Of a stretch of DNA of 64,000 bases, positions 59,501 to 64,000 are shown piece by piece. The DNA comes from Pocillopora verrucosa (taxonomy: Eukaryota > Cnidaria > Anthozoa > Scleractinia > Pocilloporidae): assembly GCF_036669915.1 (NCBI RefSeq), contig NC_089322.1:18655719-18719718 (forward strand). Direction: 5' to 3'. The notes under the pieces are model-generated. The model saw nothing but the letters and a program-made list of their open reading frames with translations. It had not been told where the DNA came from and did no database searches. Both the position numbers and the translations under genes were made by a program. Numbering within the stretch: the first letter of the stretch is position 1; every line of letters starts with the position of its first letter.

Positions 59501-62500
59501 AAACGACAAGACAACTCGAAATAGCAAACTCATAGTCCAACCATAGTCGAAGAGGAGCTACGGAGACCTCAGCATCCGCATGCTTTGTCATTGTTAAGAA
59601 ACGATCGTTGGTTTACTTCCTCAAGGAAGACTTTTTATAATCCTTTTTTTATATAATTTTGTCAAGTTTATGTACGGGCAGATGTTTAGAAGAGTTGGTT
59701 ACTAAAAAAATTCAAAATTGGATGATATGTACTTTATATCTTCATTATTATGTTTGAGCGGTTGACTTAGATTCGAGTTATTTCGCTTTCTTCAGAAATC
59801 CCTCCATGATAAGACACTTCACGACGAGAACAGAGAACCTGAAAAAAATGGTTTTCAATCCTGACGGTATAGAAACAAAAGTGTTTAACTTGAATATTGG
59901 TCGATGAAATCCATTTTTTCCTTCTTTGGAGCGTGGAATAAACATTTATGCAGACGATAAAGTTAATAACTGGTAAAATACATTAATTATTACTTATACA
60001 AAAATCAATCTGGTGACATTCTTCTTACTTTGCTACAGCCAAACAATAAAGTTTCTTCGGATATCCTTCTCTGGCTTCTTCAAGGGGCTTCGGTGCAAAA
60101 TAAATAACTGGTGAAATCTTTTCGGTTGATTCTAGGAACAACAACAAAAATAACAACAAAAAAGCAATACAAAAGTAAAATTAATTAAACATTAAGCTGT
60201 GAAATTCAAGAAACAGAGGGTCAACCATCGACATGTTTCTTTGACCCTTTTGGGCGTAGCTCTGGCTTTCAAAGAAATACTGAAAGGGACAGTTCAGCTG
60301 ATTATTCTTAATCAAAGAGAATATCAATGGCAATTGAAATATTAAAAAGTAAAGGGCAGGTACATGGAATCGACGCAGTTGCTAAGATTCTACAGCAACT
60401 CTGTAAACTCTCAACCACGTAAGAACTGACGAACCTTACTAGTGAATACAAAAATGTCTTGAACGAATGCTTCTCAAAGGTAAAAAGGAACAAGATCGCT
60501 CAGTTTGCAAGAAACACCCTCAAGAACGGCAATTTAATATGTTTTTTTTCTTTACTTTTTTTGGTAATTCGTGTAGTGTGATCGTCCGGGTGAGTGTAGT
60601 TCTGAAAAGAACTGTTGTTGGTGACTGACGTTTCGACTATCTGTGCGATAGTCATCTTCAGAGTCAAGTGAGGAGTAGTTGTCAGTCGATGATGTTATAA
60701 AGTCTGGTTTGTTGAACGTGATTGGTCTGTTTAGCCGTGATGTGATTGGCTGGAAGACTCGTGTAGAGTTTGTTAACAGTCATTGGTCGGTTTCGATCCG
60801 TCTGTTGTTTGTCGGTCTGTTTGTCGGTTTGTTCACGTCGTTAATGAGTCGTTTGTAAGGTGCAGGTAATTGTTGACATCTGTTGAGAGGCGTCTGTTCT
60901 AAGTTAGTGAACCAGCTTTCCAGAGTCAGTCGTTGAAAATAGTTTGTACTGTAGGTTAAGCATTTAGCAGAGTCCCAGTCGATTCTGTGATTAGTTTGTC
61001 GGTGATGTTCAGAAATGTGATTGTTTACATCGCCATTTCTAGTTGCTCGTTTGTGTTCAGTTAGTCGCGTGTTAAGGTTTCTACCAGTCTCACCAATGTA
61101 AGAGGCCTGGCAGTCGGAGCATTCGATCTTATAAATCGCCCCCTGTCTGTTGTTGGGTTCGTCTTTGTCTTTAACGTTGGTCAGCAAATGTCGTAAAGTA
61201 GTAATAGGCCTGTGAGCTACGCGAATGTTGTAAGGTTGTAGGATCCGCGCGATAGCCTCAGAAGTGCCTTTGATGTAGGGTATAGCAGCTGTAGTCGTGA
61301 TAGATGTGGAGTCCCTGTTAGTTTCTGTAGCGTCGGTCACCCTGTGAGTGTTTCGTCTAATGAAGTCACTGTTGTAGTTGTTTTTGTCAAAAACACGGTC
61401 AAGGTATTTGTTTTCGTCAGATAAACTGTCCGGTGTGTTGCAAACAAGTTGCGCTCGTCTTGTCAATGTCTTGATGGTCGTAGCTTTGTGGGAAGTCGGG
61501 TTGTAGGATGATTCGTCAAGAAGTCTGTCGGTATGCGTCGGTTTTCTGTATATTGTTGTTCGTAGTTCGTTGTTGTTTCGGCCTACCAAACAGTCGAGAA
61601 AAGGAAGCTTGCCGTCTTCTTCGATCTCCCTGGTAAACTGAATGTCGGTGTTTTGTTCGTTAAGGTGATTGTGAAGAACCTCAAACGTATTGTTTTCAAT
61701 ACAGGTGAAACCAGGTGGTTGTACGTGTATCTAAGGAAGGTGTCTGTAGTGAATTCCATGTTACCCTTTGTAGATAAGAAGTGATGTTATAATTATGATA
61801 AAATGGTGTGGCACACTTAGTGCCGGTAAGCTGGTGTAACCCCTCCCCCCCCCCCTCTCTCCTCCCCTCCCCCGATGGAAAATTCACCCGATTCTTCCAT
61901 TTAAATAAAGAGTGAAATTTAAACCTTTAACCTCAAAGAGCGATTGGCTTCTAATTTCTCCTTACCGGAGCACCACTGAATAAAACAATAAGATCACAAG
62001 AATAAAGGAGACGATCACCAGTTCAAGAGGCTTTGATTGGTTAACACTTTCTCCTTGTCAATACCATAAGAAATGTATAGAGAACAGTATGGAGAAAAAA
62101 GAGTTAAACACATAAAGTTCATACCTTTTCCAGTAAGTTGAAATTTCACCACATGTGAGTATCTTTCTTCGTCACTCGTGGACATCTCGCAAGCTACTCC
62201 ATTTATGCCATTCACTTTCTTAACGTCTGCTTTCGTCACAAACATAATCACAAGTGTTCCATCCATCGTCACCGCTGTACGGTTGTCCTCAGGAAGAGGA
62301 TTGAACGCGCTGGGGTCGGAAGAGTCATAAAAACCCCAGCGGTAGCTTACACCAAAACTAGGGTCGTGGTTTGGACAAGGAATTTCAATAGGTTTTCCAA
62401 GGGTGACAGGGGCGTTCTTGTCGTTATCGTAGTGAAATTGGCCGGCGACTGGAAGAATAAACGTACATGTACATGGAGAAAATTTGATCAGAATAAATCA

Positions 62501-64000
62501 GTATTAACTACAATGCCATCATTGCTGCAGATAACGCATGATTCAAGGACTTTCTTTTCTCCTTTACTTGGAATAGTTAACAGACTTAGGGGATGCTTTC
62601 AACTGATGGTTGGCACTCCCCTTGATTCACGCTTAATTTGAATTTGATCATTTAAACGGTACTTGGGTTGACTTGTCGAGAGAGATAAAAAGTAAAAAAT
62701 AAAGAGAAACTCTGACTGACTGAAGTTCACACCGATGGACGGCGCCTAAAATCAAGATTACTTGTTCGAAGAAGGTGATACACTGATGCAAGGCCGTCCC
62801 CAAGAATTTAAGCTTTATTCAGCATATTTCGGGCAAAGTCAATGACACTGACATAAGTCCATCATTGGTGACGCGACCTTTCTTTGAGATATTCAAGGTT
62901 GTGACAAGCATTGATTCAAAGGCAAATGTACAAGTCTCCAGCCGTAAACGCGGCCTAAAAGTGATACAGTCAGGGAATATCACAAAGATGCACTTACACA
63001 ACTCCATACATGGGGACATGGTGTTACACTGCGCAGGCCCACATTCGGGAACGCAGCCCCAAAGTGAGATAAATAACATGCGGCCTCAGGGTACGATTTC
63101 CCGGATATTCAATTACCGTGATGCACTGGTTACAAGTCCATTCCCGAAATGACGGCCTGGGCGCGAGATTGCCGGGGAAAAGTTAACGATGTCCAACGAC
63201 AAGTCAAAACCGAGAAACTTCCATCAAACAGAGATGCCGGGATTTTTAATACGGACAGTGCTTGAGTGCAGAACTCAGAATAACGAGACTCTTAAAGATG
63301 CCACAAACCTGTAACACGAACTTTCAACTTTCTGCTGAAATCCTCACCGAATCTGTTTTTCACGATGCACTGGTAAATTCCGCTGTGAGTATCATCCAGA
63401 TATCTTCCCGTAAGAGTCCCGTCCTTCATGATGTTAAAGTGATGATCAATCGAAATTTCCTGTCCGTTCAGTTTCCATTTGTGCTTAAAAGGAAAGGATC
63501 CAACTGCTTTGCATGGAAAACGAAATCCAGAGTCTGATCGAACATCTTCAGGCTTAATCAAATCCCTCGATGGAAAATCAGTTATGACTGGTGGCGCCCC
63601 TAGAAGAAGTTGAAGAGGAGAAGTTTGCTAAAGCCTCCAAATTGTTTCACTAATGCTGTACTGAAATAGTTACAGCCAAAGGAGTTGGAAATCGTTGAAT
63701 AATATGATTGAAGCGCCATCCCGGAAGTAAGGATGACGCAGTCATCGAGAACCTTACACTCCCATTCGACTTCAAAGACCTGAAGTCACATGCTGTTCGA
63801 TTCAAGTCCTTGCTCAGAGAGCATTCTCCAATTACTGATTTTGCCCCCTCCAAAAAAAATCACGCAAACGCACAGAATTTCAAATAATTCTTGCTACACA
63901 TAAGCCTACAGAGAAGATCCTTAACTCAGTGGCATTAAGTGAATAAGCCAATGACCTTTGTCTTACCATTTGCAAGGAACAACCACCTCGTGTTTAGTCT
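56571..64000 (-). CDS. Ig-superfamily receptor with one membrane span and YxxM-rich tail (5' end off the window)
   Basis: Exons on the minus strand: 63967-64000+ (weak), 63309-63599, 62125-62449, 60029-60131, about 58919-59279, 58161-58302, 57941-58074, 57556-57711 and 56571-57319. At least four Ig-like modules are visible, with cysteine/tryptophan cores such as FPCKAVG...KHKWKLNG...GIYQC, EIPCPNHD...YRWGFY, KIIWWKDGKKI...GNYTCTAV and SYRWFRNGQEI...FQCVAEN. A single hydrophobic span (LWIILTAALGVLLIVAIII) is followed by KRRK. The 249-codon last exon encodes a cytoplasmic tail without a kinase, holding YVPM, YVPM, YIPM, YQTM and YSPM plus further Tyr sites. YxxM is the known binding motif for PI3-kinase p85 SH2 domains. 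The join between 60029-60131 and 58919-59279 does not keep phase, so an exon is missing from my model or that region is altered. Most module boundaries are phase 1, typical of Ig genes. Confidence 0.82.
60553..61740 (-). mobile_element. Penelope-like retroelement fragment with GIY-YIG endonuclease
   Basis: Inserted in an intron of the Ig receptor, same strand. A 269-codon open frame (60780-61589), extended upstream to about 61720, shows the end of the reverse transcriptase (VLHNHLNEQNTDIQFTREI, LPFLDCLV, TIYRKPTHTDRLL), a linker, and a GIY-YIG nuclease (CSDCQASYIGETGRNLNTRL, HKRATR). Upstream of FTCIENN the expected YVDD catalytic motif is not readable, so the copy is 5'-truncated. The intact downstream frame suggests a fairly recent insertion. 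A hammerhead ribozyme lies in its 3' untranslated region. Confidence 0.88.
60622..60666 (-). ncRNA. Hammerhead ribozyme of the Penelope-like element
   Basis: Minus strand: helix I TGACT, core CTGAAGA (CUGANGA), spacer T, helix II GACTAT-CGCACAG-ATAGTC with six pairs, core GAAAC, GTC cleavage triplet, helix I AGTCA with five pairs. All core bases are present, and helix III is minimal. Confidence 0.88.
61919..62108. repeat. Short dispersed repeat, family B
   Basis: Starts AAACCTTTAACCTCAAAGAG, contains TCTCCTTACC and CTTTCTCCTTGTCAATACC, and ends GAGTTAA. It lies just downstream of the 62125-62449 exon. Confidence 0.75.

Noticed and set aside
63262..63537. Plus-strand frame of 91 codons
   Set aside because: It is antisense to a well-supported Ig exon with correct splice sites and cysteines.

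Overview
The window is animal nuclear DNA from a cnidarian, most likely a stony coral or close relative. The evidence is spliced genes with GT-AG introns, AT-rich intergenic DNA, many short dispersed repeats, Penelope-like retroelement debris, a tRNA-headed SINE, and secreted CUB/DOMON/TSP1/mucin-like proteins of the kind common in corals. The species assignment is inference. No prokaryotic operon, CRISPR array or viral genome is visible.

Layout, left to right. (1) 1-14.6 kb, minus strand: two head-to-tail paralogous Cys-loop (GABA/glycine-type) ligand-gated channel genes. The left copy is cut by the window edge. The right copy can be followed from signal peptide to TM4 and carries an apparent frameshift at a 12-bp palindrome in TM3. 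Its third intron holds a six-unit minisatellite built from a repeat that also occurs singly nearby. (2) 17.2-19.4 kb: a terminal-inverted-repeat element next to a decayed Penelope-like element. (3) 19.6-22.3 kb, plus strand: a complete four-exon LAMTOR5 gene. (4) 26.86-27.69 kb, plus strand: an intronless chromodomain gene with a TATA box and, instead of an obvious poly(A) signal, a histone-type 3' stem-loop followed by a purine-rich downstream element. This is the most unusual object here. (5) 28.7-31.3 kb, minus strand: a multi-exon gene of a repetitive, probably transposon-derived family with a broken frame, followed by a short inverted-repeat element carrying a hammerhead ribozyme. (6) 32.2-38.2 kb: no gene recognised; it ends in a perfect 52-bp inverted repeat. 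(7) 38.5-55.2 kb, plus strand: two tandem secreted-protein genes, a CUB-mucin protein of 388 aa and a TSP1-EGF-DOMON-CUB protein of 642 aa. They share a distinctive C-terminal module with identical small exons and a dibasic site. (8) 56.6-64 kb, minus strand: the 3' part of an immunoglobulin-superfamily receptor with one membrane span and a kinase-less tail bearing five YxxM motifs. A second Penelope-like fragment with a textbook hammerhead ribozyme sits in one of its introns.

Functional links are limited: LAMTOR5 is a lysosomal Ragulator subunit, the channel pair and the CUB pair are local duplications, and the Ig receptor looks like a phosphotyrosine docking receptor. Exon boundaries were read by eye from splice consensus and phase; exon phases close in frame for LAMTOR5 and both CUB genes. 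Exact exon ends elsewhere are less certain.
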